DNA from: Sycobia sp. Sy_11
Taxonomy: Eukaryota; Arthropoda; Insecta; Hymenoptera; Epichrysomallidae
DNA: 64,000 bases
Reading direction: 5' to 3'
NCBI GenBank assembly: GCA_018907035.1
Contig: JACCIC010000170.1
Span: 186,001 to 250,000, forward strand
A program made the position numbers and the translations under genes. Shown here one piece after another: positions 22,175-33,929 of this stretch. The notes under the pieces are model-generated. The model was not told the origin of the DNA and ran no database searches. It was given only the letters and a program-made list of their open reading frames with translations. Position 1 is the stretch's first letter. Each line of letters begins with the position of its first letter.

Positions 22175-24780
22175 GAATACTCCAACTGAATACCAACCAT
22201 TACGTAGCAGCTCATGACCTGCTGAAACAGACAATAAAGGAGCTAAGAATAGACATTGCTGTAATCTCCGAACCATATTGTGACAGGGTCAGACCACAGT
22301 GCTGGATAAGTGATACAAGCAATAGAGCTGCCCTCTGGATTGGTCAAAATAGGCAGGTACTAAAGCAGTCGAGTCATCGGAGCGAATTGATATCCTGGGC
22401 TAAAATACAAGAAATATACGTCTTTAGTGTATATGCTCCTCCAAGCTTGACGGACAAGCAGTTTGAAATCCTCGTAGCTAAATTAGTTGATGAAGCCATG
22501 GACAAGAAACCATTATTAATCGGTGGCGATTTTAACGCGTGGTCCACAGCCTGGGGAAGCGCTTCAACAAATAACAGAGGTAGTATGCTGCTTGATGGCC
22601 TTAATTCTCTTCAACTCCACGTGGTTAATAAGGGATCTGAATCCACTTTCATTAGGGGTGATAAACAATCAGTCATTGATGTAAGATTCGCCAGTGATGA
22701 CTTGATTCAGCGGATCCTTAATTGGAGAGTAAGCGACCTTTACACCCACAGTGATCACAGGGCGATCTTGTATGAGATTGCAGAGAAGAAAGTAAAGAAC
22801 AAGTGCAATGAGTGGATGCCCACACGGAAATGGAACATCAGATCGCTAGACTGTGAAGTGTTCGCCACTATAATATCAGAAGAGCGTTTAGAATATAGTG
22901 CACCAGGCCATCTGGCAAATGCACTCATGAAGCATATCTCTGAAGCATGTGATGCATCGATGACTAGGACTAAGAGCGGATTTAAACATCGTCAATCTGT
23001 CTACTGGTGGACAAATGAAATTGCAGAATTGCGCAAACAATGTCATCGCGCACGTAGACTTGCCCAAAGAGCCCGCACCCATCGTGATACGTTTAATAGT
23101 TTATTTAAAGAAGCACAGAGAGCGCTTGTCAAGGCCATTAAGGCAAACAAGCGTCGTTGCTGGCTTAAACTGTGTGCAGAAGCCAACAATGACTTATGGG
23201 GACGACCATACAAAACAGTCATGGCACGATTGAGTAGGGCACCAATACAACCCACTAGCACGGTATTGATTGATAAGATTGTTTCCGCTCTCTTTCCCAA
23301 TGACATCCATGGGACTGTACTGCGTACGCAACACTCGGACGATATACCTCCTATAACAGAAATGGAGCTACATAATGCTTACGCTAAGACTAGAGACAAT
23401 GCTGCCCCTGGCCCTGATGATATCCCTAATGCGGCAGTTAAGTTGGCGATACAGAAGAATCCAGCTATATTTCTAAAAGTATATAATGCTGGTCTTCTTG
23501 AGGGTATTTTTCCTGATTGCTGGAAAACTCAAAGGTTAGTCCTGTTACCTACGGGCAATAAGCCACTTGATGATCCTTCATCATACAGGCCATTGTGTAT
23601 GCTCGACACGGTAGGTAAAATATTTGAAAAATAATATGTAGCCGACTGGAAGCATTCACTGAAGAATTGCACGGCGTATCCTCACGCCAATTTGGATTTC
23701 GGAAATCAAAATCAACAGTCGATGCCATTAAACTGGTAGTGTGTACCGCAAGTAATGCAATCAGTGGTAAGAGATGGAAAGGTGGCACTAAACAGTATTG
23801 TGCCATTGTCGCTCTAGATGTCAAGAATGCCTTTAATTCAGCGCGCTGGTCTTCTATTATGAGTTCTCTTAAAGAGTTCGGAGTACCGTGTGGCCAGCTA
23901 CTTTGAGAATAGGATAATATTATACCGAACGGATGAAGGCACTGTATCGCATAAGGTTACTGCGGGAGTCCCCCAGGGCTCAGTTATGGGACCTATATTG
24001 TGGAATATTATGTATGATGGCGTGTTGAGGATTCCACAACCGCCTGGTTCAATAACAGTAGGGTACGCCGACGATATCGCTCTAGTAGTGACGGCTAAAA
24101 CCCTTGATGAACTTACTGAAAATGCCAATGAGGCAATCAGCAACTTCAGTAGATGGATTAAGACGGCTGGTCTACAATTAGCGGAGCACAAGACAGAAGT
24201 AGTTCTTGTCAGCAGTCGTAAGAAGGTAGATAGTATTACTCTTAAAGTTGGTAGCTGCCGCATTAGTTCTGCGCCATCCTTACGATACTTGGGTGTCCAG
24301 CTTGATGCCAGGTTAAATTTCAAAGAACATCTAAAGATATCTGGCGAAAAAGCTCAACGAGTTTCAGCTGCCTTGTGTCGGCTCATGCCTAACATTGGTG
24401 GCCCACGTCCACCCCAGAGGAAACTATTAGCTTATGTTGTTAATTCTGTCAGCATGTATGCAGCACCAATCTGGCATCATGCATGTGGAATTAAATCGTA
24501 TTGTGAGTTGGCCATTGCGACCCGTCGTCGCTCCTGTATACGTATTATTAGTGGTTACAGGACGGTATCCACCGACGCAGCTGAGGTACTTGCCGGAATT
24601 CTTCCTTTCGATTTAGCTGCAGATGAACTGGCTAGGATGCATAACATATGTAAGGCCGCAGTGGATTTCCTACAAGGTGCTAAAAATGTGGAACGTCATC
24701 GTTCTATAGAAATATGGCAAAAACGATGGACCGATTCTAGCAAAGGCCGATGGACTTATCGTATCCTTCCAGGCATACAC
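22171..24780 (+). pseudogene. R1-clade LINE ORF2: endonuclease and reverse transcriptase, frameshifted
   Basis: The first frame runs 22171-23634 (487 codons). The endonuclease has N7 (QLNTNH), E34 (SEPY), D120/N122 (GGDFNAWSTAWGS), D170 (SVIDV) and D195-H196 (SDHRAI), all in place. The reverse transcriptase begins around NAAPGPDDIPN and SSYRPLCMLDTVGKIFEK. A one-base loss in the A run at 23627-23631 creates the stop at 23632. The next frame carries SRQFGFRKSKSTVDAI and ALDVKNAFNSA (motif A), then breaks near 23895, where a short deletion seems to have removed the residues between EFGVP and SYFENR. The last frame holds AGVPQGSVMGP and GYADDIALVV (catalytic YADD), the thumb, and GRWTYRILPG. After that the frame reads AT-rich flank (HIYLNIYK) and stops at 24804. 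The C-terminal Cys-His domain is lost. Confidence 0.88.
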
Positions 24781-25414
24781 ATATATTTAAATATTTATAA
24801 ATAAGCTCGAGAAGGGCTTCAAGCTTAATAAAAACATATATATATATACGATGAGAAAACGTCGGTAAAATTCAACTTTAATATCTTTTTACATGATTTG
24901 AAATTTCGACATCTAAACAGCAGTAAATAGTGTAGCTACCGCGTCACGGCTGAGTGGTTCAAAAACTCGCCTTCGTCGCGCTAACGTGCCACTTGATTAT
25001 GCATCATGGAGCAAAGTGGGTAATATACGCAATGTCTGAAGATGCAGCTTGAGCGAAATCATGGCTACATTACGCGTAAAGCATACCATTTTATTCCCTC
25101 CCAACAGGCATTAAACTGAGGGATGTTCGCCCTCGGCATACAAAAGAAAGGAATATAAGCGAAATACACGTTGAATATAGATGATTCTGGCTAATATAAC
25201 ATTCCCAGGAGTACAAAACTCAATTTATTGCCTCTTCGAGGGATTAAAATATTCGAAAAATGCGTGTGATGTAGAAAAAAAAAATATATAGACTAATAGC
25301 CTAAAGTGAACAAGTATGCACTGTCTGTATGCCGTTCTCTCTTCATTCAAGCGCCCAGTTAGATAAAGCCTATATTGATCACTTACTGTATAATATAATA
25401 TTATGTATATGTAA

Positions 25415-25415
<1 letters not shown>
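24781..25415. other. Flank of the truncated LINE, no gene
   Basis: AT-rich ATATATTTAAATATTTATAAATA right at the junction, then AATAAAAACATATATATATATA near 24827. The rest is unassigned, with a GC-richer patch at 24940-25100. No AC repeat is seen here to match the 5' side of the element. Confidence 0.45.
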
Positions 25416-25458
<43 letters not shown>

Positions 25459-25460
25459 AT
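25416..25460. repeat. (AT)n(GT)n array
   Basis: About 45 bp of AT units grading into GTGTGTGT, directly downstream (minus strand) of the candidate exon's donor site. Confidence 0.9.
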
Positions 25461-25465
25461 ATTAC

Positions 25466-25782
25466 CTCAATCACTGCATGTTTATCTTTAACAAAAATTT
25501 GATGAATTTTAGAGACGACACCATTTTCAATTCGTACCATCATATCCTCATCATCTATAGAAAGATCGATAAGGTTTTTAACACAATTCTTTTCTGCTAC
25601 TACATATTTCATATCAGACAATCGACCCAAACATTTCTTTTTTTGTTTTGAGATTAAAGTAATAATTGCTGATCTATAGATATGACCTCTTTGTTTTTGA
25701 ATTGCCTGGTTTATTTCATAATACCTTTCATCTTCTTCCGTTATTGGTACAACCGTAATACTTTCCATGTGTAATCCGGAGA
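25466..25782 (-). CDS. Candidate internal exon of an unrecognised gene
   Basis: A 317-bp open block on the minus strand is bounded by a good acceptor (TTATTTCAG before 25782) and a donor (GAG|GTAATA after 25466). The frame includes an ATG at 25768-25766. The peptide (about 105 residues) is rich in charged residues and does not read like random AT-rich DNA: MESITVVPITEEDERYYEIN opens it, a KQKKKCLGRL patch is in the middle, and it ends with RIENGVVSKIHQIFVKDKHA followed by VIEV. The last part loosely resembles the C-terminal fold of large transposon-related proteins seen in insects, but I cannot name a family. Neighbouring exons are not recognisable; the R1-clade LINE lies downstream and AT-rich DNA upstream. 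It could be a host gene, a domesticated transposon gene, or a relic. Confidence 0.4.
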
Positions 25783-26339
25783 CTGAAATAACGATGATTT
25801 TTTTAACAGTGATTTTTTAGAATGAAGACATAACGAGTTAATAAAATAAGCTTATATTATTAACAATAACACCAAATATTTGGATACTTTCATGATATAT
25901 TATACAAAAGTTTATTTTTTGAGAATGGCTTCGTCGCCGAAAGATATATCAGAATACATTCCTTTATCATGAACTTAACCAAAATTTTTTATTATTTTTT
26001 ACCATTCTATTAGACTGTTACCATTATACCAATTACCATTATATTAGAATATAATAATTACGTACCAGTATTAATAAAAGCAATAGCAAATGCACAAAAT
26101 AATATAAGTTCCGTGTATTTTGATAGCATCTTGAAATATTATAAATCTAATAATCAGTAATGGTAATTGTAAAATTATAAACTGCACGAGTACATCATAG
26201 TTTTATATTTTATTAATTATATACGTTTCTAATGCACGTAACTCCCGATAACAGTTATTGTTCTTGACCTAATTGAACACCTGATTTCCAGATATTTTGA
26301 AGTAAATTTTATCTATTGCTGTTCTGTGAGCCACTCTAG

Positions 26340-26392
<53 letters not shown>

Positions 26393-26401
26393 GTTATTAA
26401 T

Positions 26402-26446
<45 letters not shown>

Positions 26447-28212
26447 GAATAATATTTGTTAATTTCATCCTTCAAAATGCTTAATTGATTAGAAGATTAT
26501 GTCGACCTAATCCATTACATTATGAAACTTCTCAAGTCTCTTTGAAATTTTATTTTACGTATTTGAACTGGCTTTTCTAAATGTTATAGAGTATTTTTTC
26601 AATCATTTATCATAATTTGATTCTGTCAAAGCAAAACTTTTCAATATTTTCACATTTATTAACTAACTCCGTTTTTTATTGAATAGAAGTACATTTAACA
26701 AATCCACGGCTTTCATTCCGGTCTTACGAAAGTTAACGTAAAAAATCTTGAAATTTTAGTTCAATGCAACATATATTTTAGACATTTTAAAACTATTTAA
26801 TATTTGATATATAGATATAAATTTTATTTCGCAATTAGTAGATTACTAACGAATAATCCATAGTGCTATTTGCTGTTGACTTGGTTTCAATTCATCAAAA
26901 TCATTAGAACGTATATATATATTATATAATATATAACATCTCAGCGTTTTAGACTGTATCATTTCTTTGATACTATATTTGGTCTAAAAATGTATATAAG
27001 ATATTTTTTTGTGCACATCTCATCAAAGTTCTGTATTTAAATATCAGTCAGTTTGTTGAATGAACAAAATTTAAATGGCCACATAAAAATTTGAAATTGA
27101 ATGTATCTACTTTTCACGGAGCAAATACTATATTGAACGAATACAGCAGATCACTACTTTACGAAAGTATGATACAGTGTATTGGTCGGCTTTGTAGTTT
27201 GAATTTTAATAAATTTTCAGGGTTTTATACTAATTGATGTAATGTTTGATTCTTTGATCAACATTTTAGCTACTATAACATTCTAGCTTTGAAAAAAGTT
27301 TTTTCATGGATACATGCTCAAGCGCGAGCAATGCTTTATTATCAACTCGAGTTTCCATCATTTTGTATTGGATTTGATTACGTCGCGCTATTGTCTCTTG
27401 ACTGTACCTCAGAATGTATATTCTAAACGATATAATCAGTCTTGCAGTATTTCTCTACTTTTCGCAACTAAACCAGAGAACGCTGTATACATTTTAAATA
27501 TTGGCATCATTGTCCAAAAATTGCGTTAAGTATTATAAACCGTTAAGTTTCTATATTTTCTAACGGGTCACTACCAAACTGATTTTTAAATCATAATTAT
27601 CGTATAACAACACCAAATATATTGCAATGGCAACTCCTATTCCATACGCTCTCATTCATCGATAATTGGATTTATGTTGTCTTCACTATATATCTAATTA
27701 CTATTGATAAAATTTTTAATTGTCCATCACCGTAGGCCAACCCACAATTTAAAAATAAAATAAAATATCTATACCATGGCTGAATAACGTTTTTAGTTAT
27801 TGCATTACATTTAGTTCAATGCATTTCTATTGCATTAAAAATTGAAGGTATCGTATCCAACTGTTTTCGTAATGTTACAAAATGAACAACATTACCTACC
27901 GATATATATTTGGCGATCAAAAATGTTAACTTTAATTCAGTGTAATTTATACATTCTTCTTATATAGTTTTTTACTTTATTTATTCGAAGAGTCATTAAA
28001 TTAATTAAAAAATAATACTGTCTATTGAATATTTATCAATACTCAAGATAAAGTGCATTTTAAATATTTTCCTTATTAAATAACGAATTATACTTAATAA
28101 TCAATTTATTATATATAGTAATTTATAACTTTTATAAAGTATCATTTCATTGATGTAAAAAAAAAAATAAAAGTTAGAGGGATTTTTGAAGTATTTTTAT
28201 ATAAATCTATAG
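25783..28212. other. AT-rich non-coding stretch
   Basis: Two large AT arrays at 26347-26443. No coding exon or RNA gene recognised; the 71-codon plus frame at 27314-27529 has no motif. Confidence 0.45.
26347..26443. repeat. Two (AT)n arrays separated by 14 nt
   Basis: Arrays at 26347-26389 and 26404-26443, both followed by TATTAAG. The repeated right flank suggests a local duplication. Confidence 0.85.
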
Positions 28213-28230
28213 GAATTCTAGAGAGAATTC
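28213..28230. repeat. Short inverted repeat
   Basis: GAATTCT / AGAATTC with a 4-nt loop, 60 bp left of the GC-rich foldback. Confidence 0.7.
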
Positions 28231-28290
28231 ACACGCCACTTAGTGGGGACCTGGCATCATCATCTGACAATGCCGTATCGACTGATTTTA

Positions 28291-28391
28291 GCGCTGCTGA
28301 CGGTTGAAGCGAACGTGAGCCTCTCTCCGAGGTTCGAGCTCTGCGCTCGGGGAGAGGCCGTGCATCGCTTCTCAATCGGAAACGTCACCGC
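28291..28391. repeat. GC-rich imperfect foldback
   Basis: A 13-bp core stem pairs 28319-28331 (GCCTCTCTCCGAG) with 28346-28358 (CTCGGGGAGAGGC), with one G-T pair and a 14-nt loop. It is extended outward by GAAGCGA (28306-28312) with TCGCTTC (28365-28371), and TGACG (28298-28302) with CGTCA (28383-28387), separated by bulges. The loop side contains GGTTCGAGCTC, close to a tRNA-type B box. It is an isolated GC-rich block in very AT-rich DNA. Possible natures: pre-miRNA-like hairpin, foldback transposon, tRNA-related SINE remnant. Confidence 0.6.
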
Positions 28392-29330
28392 TACAGATTT
28401 ATAATTTCAGGCCAATAATTTAAAATAGAAGGGGCAATAATAAAAGGACAATAATAAAAAAGAACAATTTGCTAATTTTTTTCATCCGGTGAACAATTAA
28501 TATGCTATTTAAAATTTATGAGTATATATCATAATGTAAATATGTTGTCCGTCTTTCAAATACGATTTTCTAAACAAAATTTACATCATAAAAGAAGTTT
28601 CCACGCTTATTATTATTATAACTTCTAGCAAATAAAATTACGAGCTGTTTTTCAAAAGATAAAAATTATCTGGATTTGTTATATACGTATTTCCAAGGCA
28701 ATAAATTTATGTTAAATCAATAATTTATTTTCGACAATGATTTGACTGTGAATTTCGGATTTCAGCTACTGATTTATTCGAATTTTTGATATTTAATATC
28801 TTTCATAACGAAGAGATATATAGTTTTCGACAATATCTTTCAAAAATATCTTATTTTTATATACGCTGTCAATTGTAAAATATATAAAAGTATATCAAAG
28901 TAATATATTATGTAAAGTATATCATCTATTAGTCTTGAGTGCTCTTAGAGTATAGTCAAATTTATAACATAATATATATTTATAGAGCACGATATAAATT
29001 TGTAGATAAAGGAAATAATCCTTTTGCTTAAAATGGTGATTGGGAAATGCAAGGAATGTTTTTATTTATTATTTTAACCAAATATTAATTCATATTAATG
29101 AATCTTAAAATTGCGAAATTTCAAATAAATTTGGAAAAAATATACGATATAACATTTCTGATGTAATTATTAAGGGATTGAACTGTAACAAATAATTTTT
29201 TATATTTTTTTGTCAAGATTCCAGGCTATTGTATGATTTTTATTCTCATTTAAGGTAAGGCTATTACTAAAAGAATAATATAAAAAATACAGTTAAAATC
29301 TATTAAAATGCAAATTAATTTTATAATAAC
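28392..29330. other. AT-rich spacer
   Basis: No feature recognised. Confidence 0.45.
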
Positions 29331-29405
29331 GACCTCACTGACGAGAGCTAATACTAGGCGAGACCCCGTGCCGTAGCATCACCAAGCCCCTACCTCAACC
29401 TGAAT
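29331..29405. other. Small GC-rich block, possible mobile-element fragment
   Basis: About 75 bp (GACCTCACTGACGAGAGC ... AAGCCCCTACCTCAACC) with sharp edges in AT-rich DNA. The compactness and composition suggest an inserted fragment, but no family is recognised. Confidence 0.35.
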
Positions 29406-29542
29406 ATACCACTGCGTATTCGATTTATTAAATTAAAGGAAATTTAATCGTACAATCCAGTTCACTTAATTACTATTTGAATGCGTAAATATAATATTAT
29501 TTTACAATTCTAAGAAACGAGTTGCAAATACAAATTCAGCAT

Positions 29543-29680
29543 TTATTCTGATGAGCTAGATGCTGTTATTGATTTTCGTTGATTTTTAAGAATTCTCGTG
29601 CAGTTACATGTATGCAATCTTGGTTTGACTACTTCCGACTTTTCTCGGTAGATGTCACAACCATGTACTGAAGTAGAATT
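29543..29680 (-). CDS. Low-confidence terminal exon
   Basis: On the minus strand AATTTCCAG (acceptor) precedes a phase-0 frame of 45 codons, NSTSVHGCDIYREKSEVV through ASSSSE, ending at TAA 29545-29543. A poly(A) signal AATAAA (29547-29542) overlaps the stop. It has Cys and basic residues but no domain I know. The frame is open further upstream only from GTG. It may be chance. Confidence 0.2.
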   Translation of the reverse strand, partial: NSTSVHGCDIYREKSEVVKPRLHTCNCTRILKNQRKSITASSSSE

Positions 29681-31480
29681 CTGGAAATTCAGTTTTATAC
29701 GTAAACATTTCTTGGTTTTAAGGAAATCGACAACCAGCGACAACACAGTAATCCTATGGTAGAAATATATTATGTTTTAAAAAATCAAAAATAAGAAATA
29801 ACGATTTATTGAAATTGTTAATTTTAAAAATTTTCTTAAAAAAGATGTCTTAAGAAATCATTATGTACAATAATTAAATTTCTTTTGCATTTTTCTAATA
29901 CTTTTTTAAAAACAGTTATATCAATATGCATGAAAAAGAACTGAATTTCAAATAATGCACGTTTAAAAATTAAAACTACTTTAAATTCTTACATTTCGAT
30001 AAATATTTGTATCGTTTTGAAAAGTTATTGATGAACTTTTTATTAACAATAATTACTTTATAATAGTAAATACAGAAAAATCAAAATTATTCTGAATTTT
30101 GTTAAATAAATTGGTTTATAATCATTGAACCAAACTTTATTTATCATAATTTGATACAAAATATCATACAACATTGAATACACAACAATGGCTGAATATA
30201 ATTTACGCAAATATCTCCGTAACAATACCATGGATCAATAATATATGTATATACTATTAACATTATTTATAGGATAGTTTAATAGATTTTAAATAATTAC
30301 ATCTGAAATCGATTGGAAATTATATTCAAAGCGGAGGGATAGTTCATTAAATTATGCTTATTCCTATCTCTCCATTCCAAAAATGTTTTATTTTTAGAAT
30401 TAAAATGCTGCTTTTTGAATCATACTTTATTTTTTAATTAAAACGCAAAAGAGCCTTGTCTTGTACATTCAACGATTATAGAAAATATCTTTTATAGTTC
30501 AGAGATTTGTAAGAAGTCCAAAAGAAAAACAATTCATTTTTCAATTCGTAGTCTAAAAATCCTGAAATAGTTAACGAACCATTTGGATTTCACTCATTAT
30601 TTAGAATTTTAACTGCATCTACATTTTTCAAAGTAGTTTTTCGTTCCTTCTTCTTCTCTGAGTCGAAATTTGAGGGTATGAGAATGCCGAAAAAACGATT
30701 CATACATTTTTATGAACAATTTAATTACTTTAATTTAACGTATTGCAACAAATCCTATTAAGACGGTCAAAATACGTTAAAATTTTTTTTGATGAATTCA
30801 AAACTCTTTAATATGTATATTTGACGCATCGTGCGATTACCCTTTCAACTAATTAAAATTCCTCTCAAATCCATTGTAATAAATGATTTCCTTATACGTG
30901 GAATTGACCTTCACGAATGTAAAAATAATTATATCTGGAACTTTTTGCAAATAAAAAAAGAATAATAGCATGTCAAACGGACTTTAGATAGATAAAAAGT
31001 ATATTTTTTCTCTAGCTGTTTTTTAATAATTTAGAAGGTTACTATTGTTTAAAAACAATATTTGAAATATATAATTAAAAAATTCGAAGGATAATAAGTT
31101 ATTTTCTAAGATAAGGTAAAAAAAATCAATTAATTTAAAAAATATCTTTGCAGTAGTAATGATTAGATTCGTTCTTGTATATTATCATTGATGTAAATAA
31201 AAAGTAAATAAATAAAGAGATTTCTTCGCTAAGACATTATGAATTAAATTAAAATGAAGTTGAAATTTAATACAATTAATACCTAAAAGTAGATAAATTT
31301 GTAGAATTTGCACGTCTCGCATAAACAGATGGCATGTAATTATAGCGATTAGAAAGTTAAGCTTATTTTGAAGATTATTTTTGTTGTGTTTAGGAAACAG
31401 AAGTTGAGATTATAGAAGACAATCGGTATAAATTTATTGTTTAATCTAACATAATGTAAAATTTAATAAATACTTCATAT
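29681..31480. other. AT-rich non-coding stretch
   Basis: No exon, RNA gene or repeat family recognised. Confidence 0.45.
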
Positions 31481-31745
31481 TATATTAGAATTAAGACTTT
31501 TGTGCGAATCTTAAAGTGTTCGAAGAGTTCAAATCGTTCCAATCCCATGAAAAACTCTACCCGATGCCACATTTCAGCCGTTAGAGCTGCCCGAATTGTT
31601 GGAACAAATATCGGGCGTCTGAAATGTTCGAGCGCCTGTAAATGTTCGATCAGCATGATCGACCGTAATGTGTAATCATTTCGATCGGCTCGAGCAGTTC
31701 AAACGTGAACAAGTTTTCAGCTCTGTTTCTCGTTAATTTTTCCAA
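31481..31745. other. Motif-rich, GC-balanced block
   Basis: Contains repeated TGTTCGA words (31523, 31625, 31644), an inverted repeat TCGATCA-GCA-TGATCGA at 31646-31662, and CGATCGGCTCGAG just after. The clustered, related words look like a regulatory or conserved non-coding element. Confidence 0.35.
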
Positions 31746-32443
31746 TTTTCTGTGCCATATTAATTATTAAGACGATTCATTTTCATGCATCCAAAAAAAA
31801 CATTTCTGAAAATAATCTCCTACATAAATCAAATAAATGTTTCTTTGTTACACGATGCTCATAGAAATATTGATCTATTTCACATATATTTTATATCGCT
31901 TTAAGGCGAGTTGCACATTGAGAATATATGTTGGTATTTTATTTCATAAATCATTGTGAAACTAATCAAGTTATTAATTCTTTAATTTTTTTAACGTCAT
32001 GTTTCTATATTATTTAATTACGTTTGACTAAGTGCCAAGCTAAGCACGAACAATTTTTATTAACTTATACATAGTTTATTATTTTTTTTTTCATTATTTT
32101 AGCTAATATTTTTGTAATTCAGAACAGTCGACATAAGTAGAATTTTTCATTCTAATGTATATATAGAATAAATATGTAATATTTTAGTCTTAATAAATAT
32201 TTTTACATTTTAAAAATCCAACTGAATTCTATATATAAAGCATTAAATGATCTTTAATCGTTAATTACGATTTGATAATGTTCAGGAAATTATAACAAAT
32301 TTGAAAATCTTGGTAAATCCTTCAGGTTAAAAAAAAATAAACAAAAAACAAAAAAAGGCAGAAAAATCCTTCTAGCTCCTATATCACTAAAAAGTATCCC
32401 TTCGCGCAGTCATGTCACGCACGTCTTTCTATTCGCCGACCTC
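31746..32443. other. AT-rich spacer
   Basis: No feature recognised; A-rich run near 32330-32355. Confidence 0.45.

Positions 32444-32471
<28 letters not shown>
32444..32471. repeat. (ACAT)n array
   Basis: About seven ACAT units, continuing into a short AT run. Confidence 0.9.
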
Positions 32472-32856
<385 letters not shown>

Positions 32857-33597
32857 AGGCAAGGTGTGCCCATACGTAATGCCTGCATTTTCACAGCGCC
32901 CCGAATGAGCGAGTGGTTTTTGAATACCATGCACTCTGTACACAAGATTTTTTTAGAAGTCATATGCAATTTGAAAATTCGCTCGTAGTTACTATTTAAC
33001 AATAATACAATTGTTTTAAATTCAACATACGACGAGTCAAACCGAATACACATCAAGAAAAACATTTGGATAAAATTTACTGAAAAATTCAATTACGTTT
33101 TAAATTTATATGAACGTATAATGCGTAGTATACCATTGGTATAAATATATATATTGGCCCTAAACCACCTGTTAGATTCATCAGTAGAAGGCGTGCGGTG
33201 GTGTATAGTTAGACAGAAAGAATGGAGCGTTGTTATTCTTGTTTTATACGTATTAAGTGAAAGGTGTAATAATTTACTTCTGATAAATAAAATACAAAGA
33301 TTATAAGTGTATTGATCTTGTTCACTTATAACGGTACCCTGCGAATCGACTACACGAATTTCTGGTTCTCGGTAGCATTGGAGCATGAATTGCGTGAATT
33401 AGTACATGAGATATAAATTATTAAATAAATTATTAAATAAAAAAATTAGCAACCTAATGATTTTTTAGATATAAGAGGAACTTTGCAATCAAAAACTGTA
33501 CGTTATTGCGCACAAAATATATAATAATTTTTTAGAAGTATGCTTGAATTTTAGAAGAATGCTGAATGAATGAAATTAATGAAATGTATTTAAATTG

Positions 33598-33601
<4 letters not shown>

Positions 33602-33672
<71 letters not shown>
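33602..33672. repeat. (AT)n array
   Basis: 71 bp of uninterrupted AT. Confidence 0.95.
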
Positions 33673-33674
<2 letters not shown>

Positions 33675-33882
33675 TAAAATGAAAATTTCAAAGAGGAACT
33701 CTCTTCACGTTTTGGAAGCAGAGTCGGTCTTGCAGAAATCTAATTACACACTTGAGCATTATTCGACGAGTATCACGTCCGTACTTCTAATTCAAAATTA
33801 TCTATGCTTGACTTTTTATTTAATATTTCATGGATTTTAGACACTAGTTTTTTTATATAAGTGCGATAGTTCGAGTATTATA

Positions 33883-33885
<3 letters not shown>

Positions 33886-33927
<42 letters not shown>
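33886..33927. repeat. (CT)n array
   Basis: About 21 CT units. Confidence 0.95.

Positions 33928-33929
<2 letters not shown>

Larger units (their letters stand above)
20660..24780 (+). mobile_element. R1-clade non-LTR retrotransposon, 3' truncated
   Basis: The element starts just after an (AC)14 array with a leader CAGTGTGGAG... containing CTCCCCAGGTTGCGG. ORF1 (from 20823) has zinc knuckles. ORF2 starts at 22171 inside the ORF1 stop (ATGA) and holds an APE-type endonuclease and a reverse transcriptase with YADD, but no RNase H. This two-ORF layout, the ORF1 knuckles and a GRWTYR-type C-terminal motif point to the R1 clade. Several members of that clade insert into specific repeats; Waldo/Mino-type elements use AC-rich repeats, which would fit the 5' flank. 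ORF1 and ORF2 each carry two frame breaks. Homology stops abruptly near 24777, right after GRWTYRILPG, so the C-terminal zinc finger, 3' UTR and tail are missing. LINEs usually lose their 5' end, so this is odd. Confidence 0.88.
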
